From NCBI GenBank assembly GCA_900759005.1, contig CAAEUQ010000029.1, positions 1-58,451 of the forward strand: a stretch of DNA of 58,451 nucleotides, in the 5' to 3' direction. The DNA comes from Clostridia bacterium. Lineage in GTDB: Bacteria > Bacillota > Clostridia > Christensenellales > Aristaeellaceae. Positions 25,003 to 32,914 of this stretch are shown one piece after another (positions within the stretch are counted from its first letter, which is position 1; every line of letters begins with the position of its first letter). The position numbers and the translations under genes are program-made. The notes below the pieces were generated by a model, which ran no database searches, was not told the DNA's origin, and saw only the letters and a program-made list of their open reading frames with translations.

Positions 25003-25881
25003 CTACACTTTCTCGGTCGTCTTTTCGCCGAACAGACCACAGGGTTTGAAAATCAGAATCGCGATCAGCAGCGCGAACGTGAACGCGTCCGAGAATTCGG
25101 TCAGTCCGATCATTTTGATCAGGCTTTCGCAAATGCCGATCAGGAACGCGCCGATCACCGCGCCCGGAATGGAGCCGATGCCGCCGAACACCGCTGCGAC
25201 GAACGCCTTCAGCCCCGGCATTGCGCCGATCGTGGGCGTTACGGTGGTATAATTCGAGAAATACAGCATCGAGCCGATTGCCGCAAGGAACGAGCCGATC
25301 ACGAACGTCATGCTGATGACACGGTTGATCTTTACGCCCATCAGCTTCGCCGTTTCAAAATCCCTCGAAACCGCGCGCATCGCCATGCCGGTTTTCGTAT
25401 GGTTGATCAGCATGACCAGCGCGACGACCAGCGCAATCGTGATCACCGGCGTGATCACCGTGACCACCTTCGTGGACGCGCCGAACACCTGAATCGAATC
25501 GCTGATGAACGGAAGCGCGGGATACTGCTTCGCCAGTCCGCTCGTCAAATACCACATCAGGTTCTGCAGCAGATAGCTCGCGCCGATCGCCGAGATCATT
25601 ACCGACATTCGCGGCGCAGTTCGAAGCGGCTTGTACGCGACGCGCTCCACCGTAAATCCCAGCAGCACCGTAAGCACGATCATCAGCGGAATCGAAATCG
25701 CCAGCGGCAGCGCCGCCGCCAGATACACCATAAAAAAGCCCGCCGCGGTGAAGATATCGCCGTGCGCGAAATTGATCAGGCGCAGAATGCCGTACACCAT
25801 CGTGTAGCCGATTGCAATCAGCGCGTATTGACCGCCCACCGAAATTCCGGTAAGCAGATAGGGCATAAGTTTCGATAACAT
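25003..25881 (-). CDS. livH: Branched-chain amino acid ABC transporter permease LivH
   Basis: 292 residues, multispanning. Hallmarks are GQYALIAIGYTMVYGILRLINFAHGDIF (N-terminal) and the cytoplasmic loop AMRAVSRDFETAKLMGVKINRVISMTF. ATG 25881 with AGAGG upstream is preferred over a TTG at 25890 that would leave only 2 nt spacing. Ends with TAG directly before livM. A stem-loop separates it from livK. Confidence 0.93.
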   Translation of the reverse strand: MLSKLMPYLLTGISVGGQYALIAIGYTMVYGILRLINFAHGDIFTAAGFFMVYLAAALPLAISIPLMIVLTVLLGFTVERVAYKPLRTAPRMSVMISAIGASYLLQNLMWYLTSGLAKQYPALPFISDSIQVFGASTKVVTVITPVITIALVVALVMLINHTKTGMAMRAVSRDFETAKLMGVKINRVISMTFVIGSFLAAIGSMLYFSNYTTVTPTIGAMPGLKAFVAAVFGGIGSIPGAVIGAFLIGICESLIKMIGLTEFSDAFTFALLIAILIFKPCGLFGEKTTEKV

Positions 25882-25923
25882 TTCGATCAATCCTCTCGTG
25901 CGCGGCGAACGCCTTGATAAACC

Positions 25924-25959
25924 GATTCCACCGCCGGTGGTTTTTCCAGCGGTGGAATC
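25924..25959 (-). promoter_or_regulatory. Intercistronic stem-loop between livK and livH
   Basis: Perfect 11-bp inverted repeat GATTCCACCGC / GCGGTGGAATC with a 14-nt loop and no T-run. Such hairpins after a binding-protein gene typically stabilise its mRNA and allow excess binding protein over permease; that role is inferred. Confidence 0.65.
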
Positions 25960-25976
25960 GCTCGTTTGATTTGAAT

Positions 25977-27152
25977 TTACTTGTTTTCCAGATCAGCAAC
26001 CGTCTGCATCTTCACGAAGGTGAATTCGCCGGTCGCGTTGTCCACGCCTTTGATATACGCGGTGTCCTTGTCCGCATCGCCGTTTTCATCGAACACGATC
26101 ACGCCGGTCACGCCTTCATACGAAACCGTCTTCAGCGCCTCGCGGATCGCTTCGCCGTCCGCGCTGCCTGCCGCCTTGATCGCCTCGATCGCGACCATGT
26201 AAGCGTCATAGCCCAGCGCCGAAACCGCCGAAACCACGTCGTTGCCGCCGTTGTTGGTCAGTTTTTCGCTGTCAGCATTCAGATAATCCTGGAAGCCCTT
26301 GATGAACGCATCCGCCTGCTCGCTCGCGCCTTCGCACAGGAAGGTGGACATGCAAACCTCAACGTTCGTGCCCTTCGCCGCTTCCGAGATAACGGAGGAG
26401 TCCCACGTATCGCCCGCCAGCAGCGGAATCGCGAGGTTCATCGAAGCCGCCTGATTGATCAAAAGGGACGCCGAAGTGGTGGAGCTGGGGCAGAAAATGA
26501 CTTCCGCGCCTGCATTTATCGCGTTATTCAGATACGCGGAGAAATCGCTGTTGCCCTCGGGGAAGGTTTCGGCAGTGACCGTGCCGCCCATCGCTTCAAA
26601 CGCTTCCTGGAAATAATAGCCGAGGCCGGTAGAATAATCGTCGCCCAGCTGCGTAAGCACGTATGCGTTCTTCGCGCCGTACTGGTCCGCCGCAAAGCTC
26701 GCCATTACCTTGCCCTGGAACGGATCGAGGAAACACACGCGGAAATAGTAATCGCACAGCAGCGTGACGCTCGGGTTCGTGCAGGAGCAGCCGATTGCCG
26801 GAATGCCCGACGCCGCGAACACGTCGCCGCCCGCCATCGATACGCCCGAACCGTAGGAGCCGAGCACGATCGAAACGCCCGCGCCGACCAGCTCCGTCGC
26901 CGCAGAAACCGCCTTGTCCGTCGATGACTGATTGTCCACGATCACCAGTTCGACATCGTAAGTCGTGCCGCCGATGTCCACCGTGGGAACCTGGCTGTTC
27001 GCATACTGAATACCCAGCACTTCCTGCCTGCCGCCCGCGCCGTTATCGCCGCTCGCCGGCTCGAATACGCCAATTTTGATCGTCTCCGCAAACGCTGCGC
27101 ACGGAATCGCCGCCAGCGCCAATACGATAACCAGCGCAATCAATTTCTTCAT
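25977..27152 (-). CDS. livK: Branched-chain amino acid ABC transporter substrate-binding protein
   Basis: 391 residues. The signal peptide (1-22, MKKLIALVIVLALAAIPC...AFA) is followed by ETIKIGVFEPASGDNGAGG, the usual periplasmic-binding-protein type I start; then GVSIVLGSYGSGVSMAGGDV and AIGCSCTNPSVTLLCDYYFR. No lipobox cysteine follows the cleavage site, so how it is kept near the permease is unclear. Start ATG 27152 is set by GGGAGG; upstream in-frame codons overlap the promoter. First gene of livKHMGF. Confidence 0.93.
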   Translation of the reverse strand: MKKLIALVIVLALAAIPCAAFAETIKIGVFEPASGDNGAGGRQEVLGIQYANSQVPTVDIGGTTYDVELVIVDNQSSTDKAVSAATELVGAGVSIVLGSYGSGVSMAGGDVFAASGIPAIGCSCTNPSVTLLCDYYFRVCFLDPFQGKVMASFAADQYGAKNAYVLTQLGDDYSTGLGYYFQEAFEAMGGTVTAETFPEGNSDFSAYLNNAINAGAEVIFCPSSTTSASLLINQAASMNLAIPLLAGDTWDSSVISEAAKGTNVEVCMSTFLCEGASEQADAFIKGFQDYLNADSEKLTNNGGNDVVSAVSALGYDAYMVAIEAIKAAGSADGEAIREALKTVSYEGVTGVIVFDENGDADKDTAYIKGVDNATGEFTFVKMQTVADLENK

Positions 27153-27183
27153 AAATCCGTTCCTCCCTTGAATTGATGGCGCA

Positions 27184-27212
27184 ATTATACACTTTACCAC
27201 ACTAAATTGCAA
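27184..27212 (-). promoter_or_regulatory. Promoter of the liv operon
   Basis: On the minus strand TTGCAA (27212-27207), a 17-bp spacer and a consensus TATAAT (27189-27184), 31 bp before livK. Confidence 0.8.
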
Positions 27213-27368
27213 GTTAAGTTTGTTTTGATTCATATTCGGATTGTTTTTTCGGATTTGCATTCGATATTTGCAGGATGTGCATTTATAGCATTTATCATGT
27301 GCGTATTACACGGACACATGTTCAATTCAAACGTACATTTTAGCTTTCGAACGACCAAAAATACTAAA

Positions 27369-27415
27369 AAATGTCCGCGAATCAAGGACAGTTTGCTCCT
27401 CAATCGCGGACATTT
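27369..27415 (-). terminator. Terminator of the 27499-28089 gene
   Basis: Perfect 12-bp inverted repeat AAATGTCCGCGA / TCGCGGACATTT with a 23-nt loop, followed on the minus strand by TTTTTTAGTATTTTT. The rest of the 27213-27498 gap is AT-rich and holds nothing else recognisable. Confidence 0.75.
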
Positions 27416-27498
27416 CAGCAGCGCGCAGGCGCTTGCAATTCAATTTCCATAGGGTTCAGAAAAGGCTTCGTCACAAATTCTTCAAATTTGCAGTCGGC

Positions 27499-28089
27499 TC
27501 ATTTTCTCTCGAGCGGCTCGAATGCAATCGCTTCTCCGGCGATTTTCAGATAATCGAGCAGCTCCTTCTCGGCGGCATAGCTCTCGCCGTCGGGCGCGTA
27601 AAGGCTGATGATGCAGGCGGCGAAGCAGGTTTCATCGATCGGGAAATAACCAATCAGCGATTGCTCGTATGCCGTCGCCCCCTCGCTGTCGGGATAGCTG
27701 CACGTATAATGGAAGAACGTGCAATCCCTGTCGCCGATGCGCGCGTTTTGCAATTCAGATGTGACGCAATCCTCATAATACAGTGGAAACGCCTTTCGCG
27801 CCGAATCCGCCAAAACCGAGGGATCACCGTAACCCGTGGTATAGTAAAAGAAGCGAATCGGGCTCTCCGAATCCTCGGGCGCGAAATAGATTTCCGGCTC
27901 CGTACCGTTCGGCATTACGCCCTCGAGCCGCGCAAAGCCCTCCGGCTGGCTGACCTCGGCGACCTTCAGATACGCGTCCTCGATTTTCGCAATCAGCCAA
28001 TCGGGCTTCTGTCCTTCGATCAATTCCGCCAGCGCGCCGTTTGCGATCAGAAGCAGCGCCGCAGTCAGCGCAAGAATTCTCTTTTTCAT
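27499..28089 (-). CDS. Small secreted protein of unknown function
   Basis: 196 residues from ATG 28089 (GAGGTTG upstream). The signal peptide MKKRILALTAALLLIANGA is followed by a mature domain with aromatic-rich stretches (RFFYYTTGYGD, FFHYTCSYPDSEGATAYEQS) and cysteines near residues 101, 115, 120 and 144. I recognise no family. Position after an acyltransferase-like gene suggests cell-envelope function, but this is weak. Confidence 0.72.
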   Translation of the reverse strand: MKKRILALTAALLLIANGALAELIEGQKPDWLIAKIEDAYLKVAEVSQPEGFARLEGVMPNGTEPEIYFAPEDSESPIRFFYYTTGYGDPSVLADSARKAFPLYYEDCVTSELQNARIGDRDCTFFHYTCSYPDSEGATAYEQSLIGYFPIDETCFAACIISLYAPDGESYAAEKELLDYLKIAGEAIAFEPLERK

Positions 28090-28108
28090 ATTCAACCTCG
28101 TTTTTTGC

Positions 28109-29149
28109 TTATTTTGCACGTTTGCCCGCCAGCCGCGCCGTGAATCCGATCACGATCAGCATGATCGCCGTCCACGCAATCGCCCAGCCGGTCGTTCCCT
28201 GCTTCAGATAGAACGGAAACGGCGCGCTCTTGCGATACAGCGGCATCACGCCGATTCGGCTAACGGCGAAGATGGTCAGGTTGCTCGCGAGCAGAAAATA
28301 CAACGAATTCGCGCCCATATTGCCGAGCGGCTTGAGTGCAATCGCCGCCTTATCGCCGATTCTATCCGCCAGCGCTTTCAGCGACACGTGCGCAACGGCA
28401 ATCGGCAGCCACGCGAGCAGGATCCACCAGATGCTCGGCGGGAATCGCGAAGGCTCGCCGGCGATCAGCGTTCGCGCAAGCCCTGCGCCGGTCAGAAGCG
28501 CCGCGCCGAGAATCCAGAAGCCCGGCTTTCGCATTCCGTATTTGGAAATGTACATTCCCATCAGAAAATACGGCAGATACTGCAAAATCGGGAAAAACGA
28601 CGCCTGCCGCCCGCCGATCAGCATGGCGATGCGAATATTTGCAATCTGATCGTACGGAATGAACACTGCGGCAAAGCTCAGCGTCCAGACGATCCAGAAC
28701 GCGATTTTGCAATTCAGCAGCTTTTTCCACACGGGGAACAGGACGATTGCCGCTGCGCCGTACAGTGCGAACGAAATCAGGAATTCGCTCCACCCCGGGA
28801 ACGCCTTCAGCACGGCGACCTGCCGAATCACCGGAAACGAAAAATCCTTGCCCTCGACCAACACGCGATACCCCACGCCCGAAATCACGAACGCGGCATA
28901 TGCCCGCAGCGCCGAACGGAGCATTTTGAATCCGACCGCTTTGAATGGTTTTTCCAGATAGGCGATTTGGATGCTGCGCCCATAGGCGAATGTAAACGCC
29001 GAAAACGCCGTCGCATTGACTGCGAACGTAATCCAATACTGCACCGAATCCTCGCCGACGCGTCCGAAAAACTGCAGCACATGGCACAGCACCATCGCCG
29101 CAATCAGAATACCCTTTCCCCAATCGATCTCGCGACGCCGCAAGCGCAT
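28109..29149 (-). CDS. Acyltransferase-like integral membrane protein (DUF1624/acyltransferase-3 style)
   Basis: 346 residues with about ten hydrophobic helices. The N-terminus EIDWGKGILIAAMVLCHVLQFF carries an R/K-D-x-x-K-G-I-x-I-x-x-M-V-x-x-H pattern like that of heparan-alpha-glucosaminide acetyltransferase-like and acyltransferase-3 proteins, in which the histidine is important. A likely role is O- or N-acylation of an envelope glycan; this is inferred. The start follows GAGGGG. A GC-rich palindrome separates it from the sugar-transporter genes upstream. Confidence 0.7.
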   Translation of the reverse strand: MRLRRREIDWGKGILIAAMVLCHVLQFFGRVGEDSVQYWITFAVNATAFSAFTFAYGRSIQIAYLEKPFKAVGFKMLRSALRAYAAFVISGVGYRVLVEGKDFSFPVIRQVAVLKAFPGWSEFLISFALYGAAAIVLFPVWKKLLNCKIAFWIVWTLSFAAVFIPYDQIANIRIAMLIGGRQASFFPILQYLPYFLMGMYISKYGMRKPGFWILGAALLTGAGLARTLIAGEPSRFPPSIWWILLAWLPIAVAHVSLKALADRIGDKAAIALKPLGNMGANSLYFLLASNLTIFAVSRIGVMPLYRKSAPFPFYLKQGTTGWAIAWTAIMLIVIGFTARLAGKRAK

Positions 29150-29169
29150 TCCCCCTCGACGCCAAAATC

Positions 29170-29189
29170 GGGAGGACGCGCGTCCTCCC
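29170..29189 (-). terminator. Palindrome after the sugar permease gene, possible weak terminator
   Basis: Perfect 20-bp palindrome with arms GGGAGGACGC and GCGTCCTCCC, followed on the minus strand by GATTTTGG. It may attenuate transcription from the sugar-transport genes into the acyltransferase gene. Confidence 0.5.
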
Positions 29190-29200
29190 TTCCAATTTAA

Positions 29201-30067
29201 TTATCCTTTGATGCCCGCCAGTGTGATGCCTTTCACGATCTGCTTTTCAAAGATGATGAAGAACACCAGAATCGGAATCGACGCGATCATGTTCACCGTC
29301 ATCGGCACGGTTTTATCCACGCTGAACTGACTGATGAACGTCGGAATGCCGACCGGCAGCGTGAACATATCTTCGCTCATGGCGCACAGATACGGCCAGA
29401 GATAGCTGTTCCAGTTGCCGATGAATGTAAAGATCGACACCGTGACCATGACCGTTCGCGCCAGCGGCAGGACGACGTTTACGAACGTCGACAATTCGCC
29501 CGCGCCGTCGATGCGCGCCGCCTCGATCAGGTCGTTCGGAATGCCGCGCAGGAAGCTCGTCATGATGATGATGTTCATTGAGCCCGCCAGCGACGGCAGA
29601 ATCAGCCCCCAATACGTATCGATCATGCCCAGCTTGTTTGCGAGCACGAACAGCGAAACGATCGTCGCCTCGCCGGGCACCATCAGACCGATCAGGAAAT
29701 AGATATACATCGCCTTGGAATAGCGGAACTTCAGCTTTGCCATCGCATACGACGCCATCGCGCACAGAAGCGTGGTCAGCACTGTTACAATCGCAGCGAC
29801 GCCGAAGCTGTTCAGCACCCAGCGGACGACCTGCGGTCTGCCGGTCAATACATCGGTATAGTTCTGAACCGTAAACGGCGGCACAAAATACTGGAATGCG
29901 CTCGGCATACTTGCCTCGTCCGTTTTCAGCGACACGCACGCCATCCAGAGAATCGGCAAAAAGATGATCATTGCCAGCAGGATCGATACGAGCTCCAATA
30001 CGGCCGAGCCCACGGTCGTTCTTTTGGACATTCCGGAGGAACCCTGCATCGCTTTGCGCTTCTGCAT
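29201..30067 (-). CDS. Carbohydrate ABC transporter permease (MalG/UgpE family)
   Basis: 288 residues, six helices. The EAA loop that contacts the ATPase is LIEAARIDGAGELSTFVNVVLP. The first periplasmic segment FQYFVPPFTVQNYTDVL is typical of the G-type subunit. The start follows AGGAGG, which lies inside the end of the partner permease gene. No ATPase gene is in this operon; such CUT1 transporters commonly share a MsmK/MalK-type ATPase encoded elsewhere. Confidence 0.92.
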   Translation of the reverse strand: MQKRKAMQGSSGMSKRTTVGSAVLELVSILLAMIIFLPILWMACVSLKTDEASMPSAFQYFVPPFTVQNYTDVLTGRPQVVRWVLNSFGVAAIVTVLTTLLCAMASYAMAKLKFRYSKAMYIYFLIGLMVPGEATIVSLFVLANKLGMIDTYWGLILPSLAGSMNIIIMTSFLRGIPNDLIEAARIDGAGELSTFVNVVLPLARTVMVTVSIFTFIGNWNSYLWPYLCAMSEDMFTLPVGIPTFISQFSVDKTVPMTVNMIASIPILVFFIIFEKQIVKGITLAGIKG

Positions 30068-30068
30068 A

Positions 30069-30992
30069 TTACATTTCCTCCTTTGCCTGAATTCTGCGCT
30101 GCACGAGCGTGAGCAAAATCAGAATAAAGAACAGCACGAAGGACATCGCGCACGCGGGGCCGAGCTTCTGCTTCGTAAACGCCTGCTCGTAAATATACTG
30201 AATCAGCGGGCGCGTGGCTCTGCCGGGGCCGCCGCCGGTGATCAGCTTGACCTGCGCATAGACCTTGAACGACGCGATGATCTGGAGCATCAGAATCAGA
30301 AGCGTCGTGCGCTTCAGCATCGGCAATGTCACGTAAAACAGCTGCTGCTTCGGCGTTGCGCCATCGATTGACGCAGCTTCGTACAGGCGATCCGGAATGT
30401 CCTGAAGCGCCGATACGTAGAGCATCATGTTATAGCCCTGCGTCCACCACAGCGTGGCGACCACGACCGTGACCCACGCCAGATGCTTGTCCTTCAGCCA
30501 GAAGATTTCATAATTAGGGTCGACGCCGAGCGTATGCATGAGCTTGCTGAGAAAGCCCATATCGTACGGCTGCGCCATGAAAATCGCGATGTAGGAAATG
30601 ACCGAAACCGAAAGCAGGTTCGGCAGGAAATAGATCGTGCGATAGACGCGTTTCGCCTTCGTCGCGCGATTCGCCAGCAGCGCAAGCCCCAGCGAAGAAA
30701 TCATGATCACCGGCGTGGAATACAGAACGAACTTCGTCGTGTTCCAGAGCGCCAGCCAGAAAAAGGAATCGCCAAAAATGGTCTGGTAATTGTTAAAGCC
30801 CACATAGCCCTGCTTACCCATCAGATTCCATTTGAAAAAGCTGATATAGCCGCCCTGCAGGACGGGGTAAATCGTAAATACCGTATACAGAATCGTAAAC
30901 GGCAGCAGGAAGCAAGCGGCGACGATATCGCCGCGAATCGCCCGCTTTTTCAGTGCACTGCGCGTCAACGCGCTCGTCGGCAGCGTTTGCAT
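30069..30992 (-). CDS. Carbohydrate ABC transporter permease (MalF/UgpA family)
   Basis: 307 residues with six helices and a cytoplasmic N-terminal tail. Segments AACFLLPFTILYTVFTIYPV and FNNYQTIFGD are typical, and the EAA loop is YEAASIDGATPKQQLFYVTLP. It ends 1 nt before the next permease start. A stem-loop lies between it and the upstream binding-protein gene. Confidence 0.92.
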   Translation of the reverse strand: MQTLPTSALTRSALKKRAIRGDIVAACFLLPFTILYTVFTIYPVLQGGYISFFKWNLMGKQGYVGFNNYQTIFGDSFFWLALWNTTKFVLYSTPVIMISSLGLALLANRATKAKRVYRTIYFLPNLLSVSVISYIAIFMAQPYDMGFLSKLMHTLGVDPNYEIFWLKDKHLAWVTVVVATLWWTQGYNMMLYVSALQDIPDRLYEAASIDGATPKQQLFYVTLPMLKRTTLLILMLQIIASFKVYAQVKLITGGGPGRATRPLIQYIYEQAFTKQKLGPACAMSFVLFFILILLTLVQRRIQAKEEM

Positions 30993-31059
30993 CCGGATTC
31001 CTCCCTCGTCGAATCAAAGGCGCTTTCGTCCTTGATTCGATCTCATTTTTGATTGGGCA

Positions 31060-31094
31060 GCCGGGCCGACCGCCTTTTTTACGATCGACCCGGC
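31060..31094 (-). promoter_or_regulatory. Intercistronic stem-loop between binding-protein and permease genes
   Basis: Arms GCCGGGCCGA and TCGACCCGGC (one mismatch) enclose a T-rich loop. It mirrors the livK-livH hairpin in position and is likely an mRNA-stabilising or partial-termination structure. Confidence 0.55.
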
Positions 31095-31110
31095 GATTTT
31101 CCCGATGAAA

Positions 31111-32406
31111 TTACGCGATGGTCGCCTGAATTTCTTCAACGATCATGTCGTAAGTCGTTTCCGCATCCTGTTCGCCAGAGAGGAACGCGCCAATCTGGGC
31201 AATCAGAGCATCGCGGATCGGGTAGGAATACGGATTGGATTCAAAGTATACGACGTAGTTCGCCGCATCCGCATAGTCCGCGCGATAGGGCATCGCCGCA
31301 TATTCTTCGGAATTGACGATGTTGACATTCGCAACCACGTGGCCGGCGGTCGCCCACTGGATGGAGTTCTTGGAAGCAAAATCAAAGAACTTCATCGCGC
31401 CAACGAGCTGCTCCTCGGTATGGGAAGCCTTGGTGGGAATGATGAAGGTGTGGCTGTCGCCCCAGATCGCGTAGTCGCCTTCGCCGCCGAAGCACTGCGG
31501 GATCAGGGTTACGCCGAAGTTCAGACCTTCGGTGTTTTCCATGGTGAAGGTGTTCCAAACGCCGCCAATCGCGATCGCCGCGTTGCCCGCCGCAAAGTAC
31601 TGAACATAGTCTTCGAGGTTCAGCGGGATGTAGCCGTCGTCGTACCAGGTCTTGATGTAATTCAGGACCTCGACGGTCTTGTCCTTCTCGAGCTCGATGT
31701 CGAGGTCAGAGGTGATGACCGGCTTGCCGCCGTCCTGATAATAGAAGCCCCACCAGATGCGGAACACGTCGTCGCCCGTGGTCGGGAACGCGAATACGCT
31801 CTTGCCTTCCGGCAGCGTCGCCTTGACTTCGCCCAGCCACTTGGAGAATTCCTCCGCGCCGGTGGGAATCGTCAGAGTGCCGTCCTCGTTGAGGAAGTCC
31901 TTGAGCAGATCCTTGTTGTAATACAGGACGTTCGGATGGGTGTCCAGCGGAACGGCATAGATGCTGCCGTCGATGGTGCACGCCGCAAGGTTGTTCTGAT
32001 TGACCATCGTCCAGTCGAAGTCAATCTTGGAAGCCGGCTCGTCCAGCGCAGTAACGACGCCCAGGTCGTACAGCTCCGGCAGCTTCGCCAGATGGCTGAT
32101 GCCGATTTCAGGGCCCTTGCCAACCGCAACTGCGGTGGTCAGCTTCGTGTAGTATTCGCCCCAGTCCAGCTGGACGTTGCGAACGGTGTATTCCGGATTC
32201 GTCGCGTTGTAATTGGCTACGATGCTTTCCATTACGGATCCTTCGCCGCCGCTGAAGAGCGACCAGAACATCAGTTCCTTATCGCCGGCAACGATGGCTT
32301 CGGGGTTCTCGACGACGCCTTTGTCGTTCACGATGACTTCCTCAGCCAGCGCGAAGCTGCTCAGCGCGAGCAGCAGAACCAGAATCAGGCTCAACAGTTT
32401 TTTCAT
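31111..32406 (-). CDS. Carbohydrate ABC transporter substrate-binding protein (CUT1 type)
   Basis: 431 residues. The signal peptide (MKKLLSLILVLLLALSSFA, cleavage after ALA) lacks a lipobox. The mature part has the family 1 extracellular-binding features: LMFWSLFSGGEGSVMESIVANYN, PEIGISHLAKLPELYDLG, ACTIDGSIYAVPLDTHPNVLYYNKDLL and the C-terminal ATAGHVVANVNIV. The sugar is unknown; the nearby GH2 enzyme suggests a beta-galactoside, beta-glucuronide or similar oligosaccharide. First gene of the transporter unit. Confidence 0.92.
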   Translation of the reverse strand: MKKLLSLILVLLLALSSFALAEEVIVNDKGVVENPEAIVAGDKELMFWSLFSGGEGSVMESIVANYNATNPEYTVRNVQLDWGEYYTKLTTAVAVGKGPEIGISHLAKLPELYDLGVVTALDEPASKIDFDWTMVNQNNLAACTIDGSIYAVPLDTHPNVLYYNKDLLKDFLNEDGTLTIPTGAEEFSKWLGEVKATLPEGKSVFAFPTTGDDVFRIWWGFYYQDGGKPVITSDLDIELEKDKTVEVLNYIKTWYDDGYIPLNLEDYVQYFAAGNAAIAIGGVWNTFTMENTEGLNFGVTLIPQCFGGEGDYAIWGDSHTFIIPTKASHTEEQLVGAMKFFDFASKNSIQWATAGHVVANVNIVNSEEYAAMPYRADYADAANYVVYFESNPYSYPIRDALIAQIGAFLSGEQDAETTYDMIVEEIQATIA

Positions 32407-32427
32407 TGGGTGTACGCTCCTTTCTTA

Positions 32428-32456
32428 TTTACAACCCCCTCTTTCGGGGCTATAAT
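32428..32456 (+). promoter_or_regulatory. Plus-strand promoter of a candidate small RNA
   Basis: TTTACA (32428-32433), an exact 17-bp spacer and TATAAT (32451-32456). No plus-strand gene follows; a perfect terminator lies about 170 bp downstream. On the minus strand the same region holds a weaker box pair (TTGTAA, 16 bp, TATAGC) that may serve the binding-protein gene. Confidence 0.65.
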
Positions 32457-32462
32457 CGCAGA

Positions 32463-32657
32463 CTGGGGTTTTACAAAATAAAAAACGCCTTTATTTACGA
32501 ATATAGTTTTGAATAAGTTTAGAGCCGCCCACGGCAGGGCGATAAGTTTTGCCGCAATTTCAAACTCTGGAGTCTTCCTTCAAACGCGAACCTTTCTTCG
32601 GATCAATGATATTTTTTAAGAGGGTTTCGCGGGGGATTCGCTCCCCCGCGTTTTTTT
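32463..32657 (+). ncRNA. Candidate small non-coding RNA
   Basis: A region of about 195 nt between a near-consensus promoter and a strong intrinsic terminator, with no open frame of useful length and no Shine-Dalgarno/ATG pair. It contains further self-complementary parts such as GCCGCCC/GGGCGAT. Start and end are inferred from the promoter and terminator. It is divergent from the carbohydrate transporter genes. Confidence 0.45.
32628..32657 (+). terminator. Strong intrinsic terminator
   Basis: Stem CGCGGGGG / CCCCCGCG with a short loop, followed by seven T (32651-32657) on the plus strand. No plus-strand coding gene precedes it. Confidence 0.85.
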
Positions 32658-32663
32658 GTTTCA

Positions 32664-32801
32664 GGTAACGCCGCGCAAATGAGGCGGTCGGCTGGCGAGA
32701 TGCAAATGCAAATTTCGAAGGTAAATCGAAAAATTTGTTTGCCGCAGATGGCGGGAAAGCCATCGCCCGACGCGCCGCCGGATTAGGCGTCAGCGCTTTA
32801 A
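32664..32801. mobile_element. MITE-like element, copy 2 (diverged, inverted relative to copy 1)
   Basis: About 138 bp aligning with the reverse complement of the element at 17856-18023: GGTAACGCCGCGCAAATGAG, GGTCGGCTGGCGA, GATGCAAATGCAAATTTCGA and GCCGCAGATGGCGG occur in the same order. It lacks an internal stretch of about 12 bp. The right end is degenerate but reaches TTAA at 32798-32801, which contains the distal stop codon of the GH2 gene. The left end has lost TTAA. Confidence 0.75.
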
Positions 32802-32914
32802 TTGTATCTCGTAGGCGGATTGGTGGTGAGCTTCGCGAAGCGATCGGGATCGATCTTCGGCTTGCGGTCGGGCGTAAGCAGACCGTTCGTCTCCTGCTGA
32901 ACGTCCGTCAGCTA
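32798..32914 (-). other. In-frame continuation of the GH2 gene beyond an amber codon
   Basis: After TAG (32914-32912) the same frame continues LTDVQQETNGLLTPDRKPK and on to RYN and TAA at 32800-32798, with no further stop. In relatives the residue at the TAG position is glutamine in YCYTQLTDVQQE. So CAG has become TAG and the downstream part is still intact. Confidence 0.85.
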
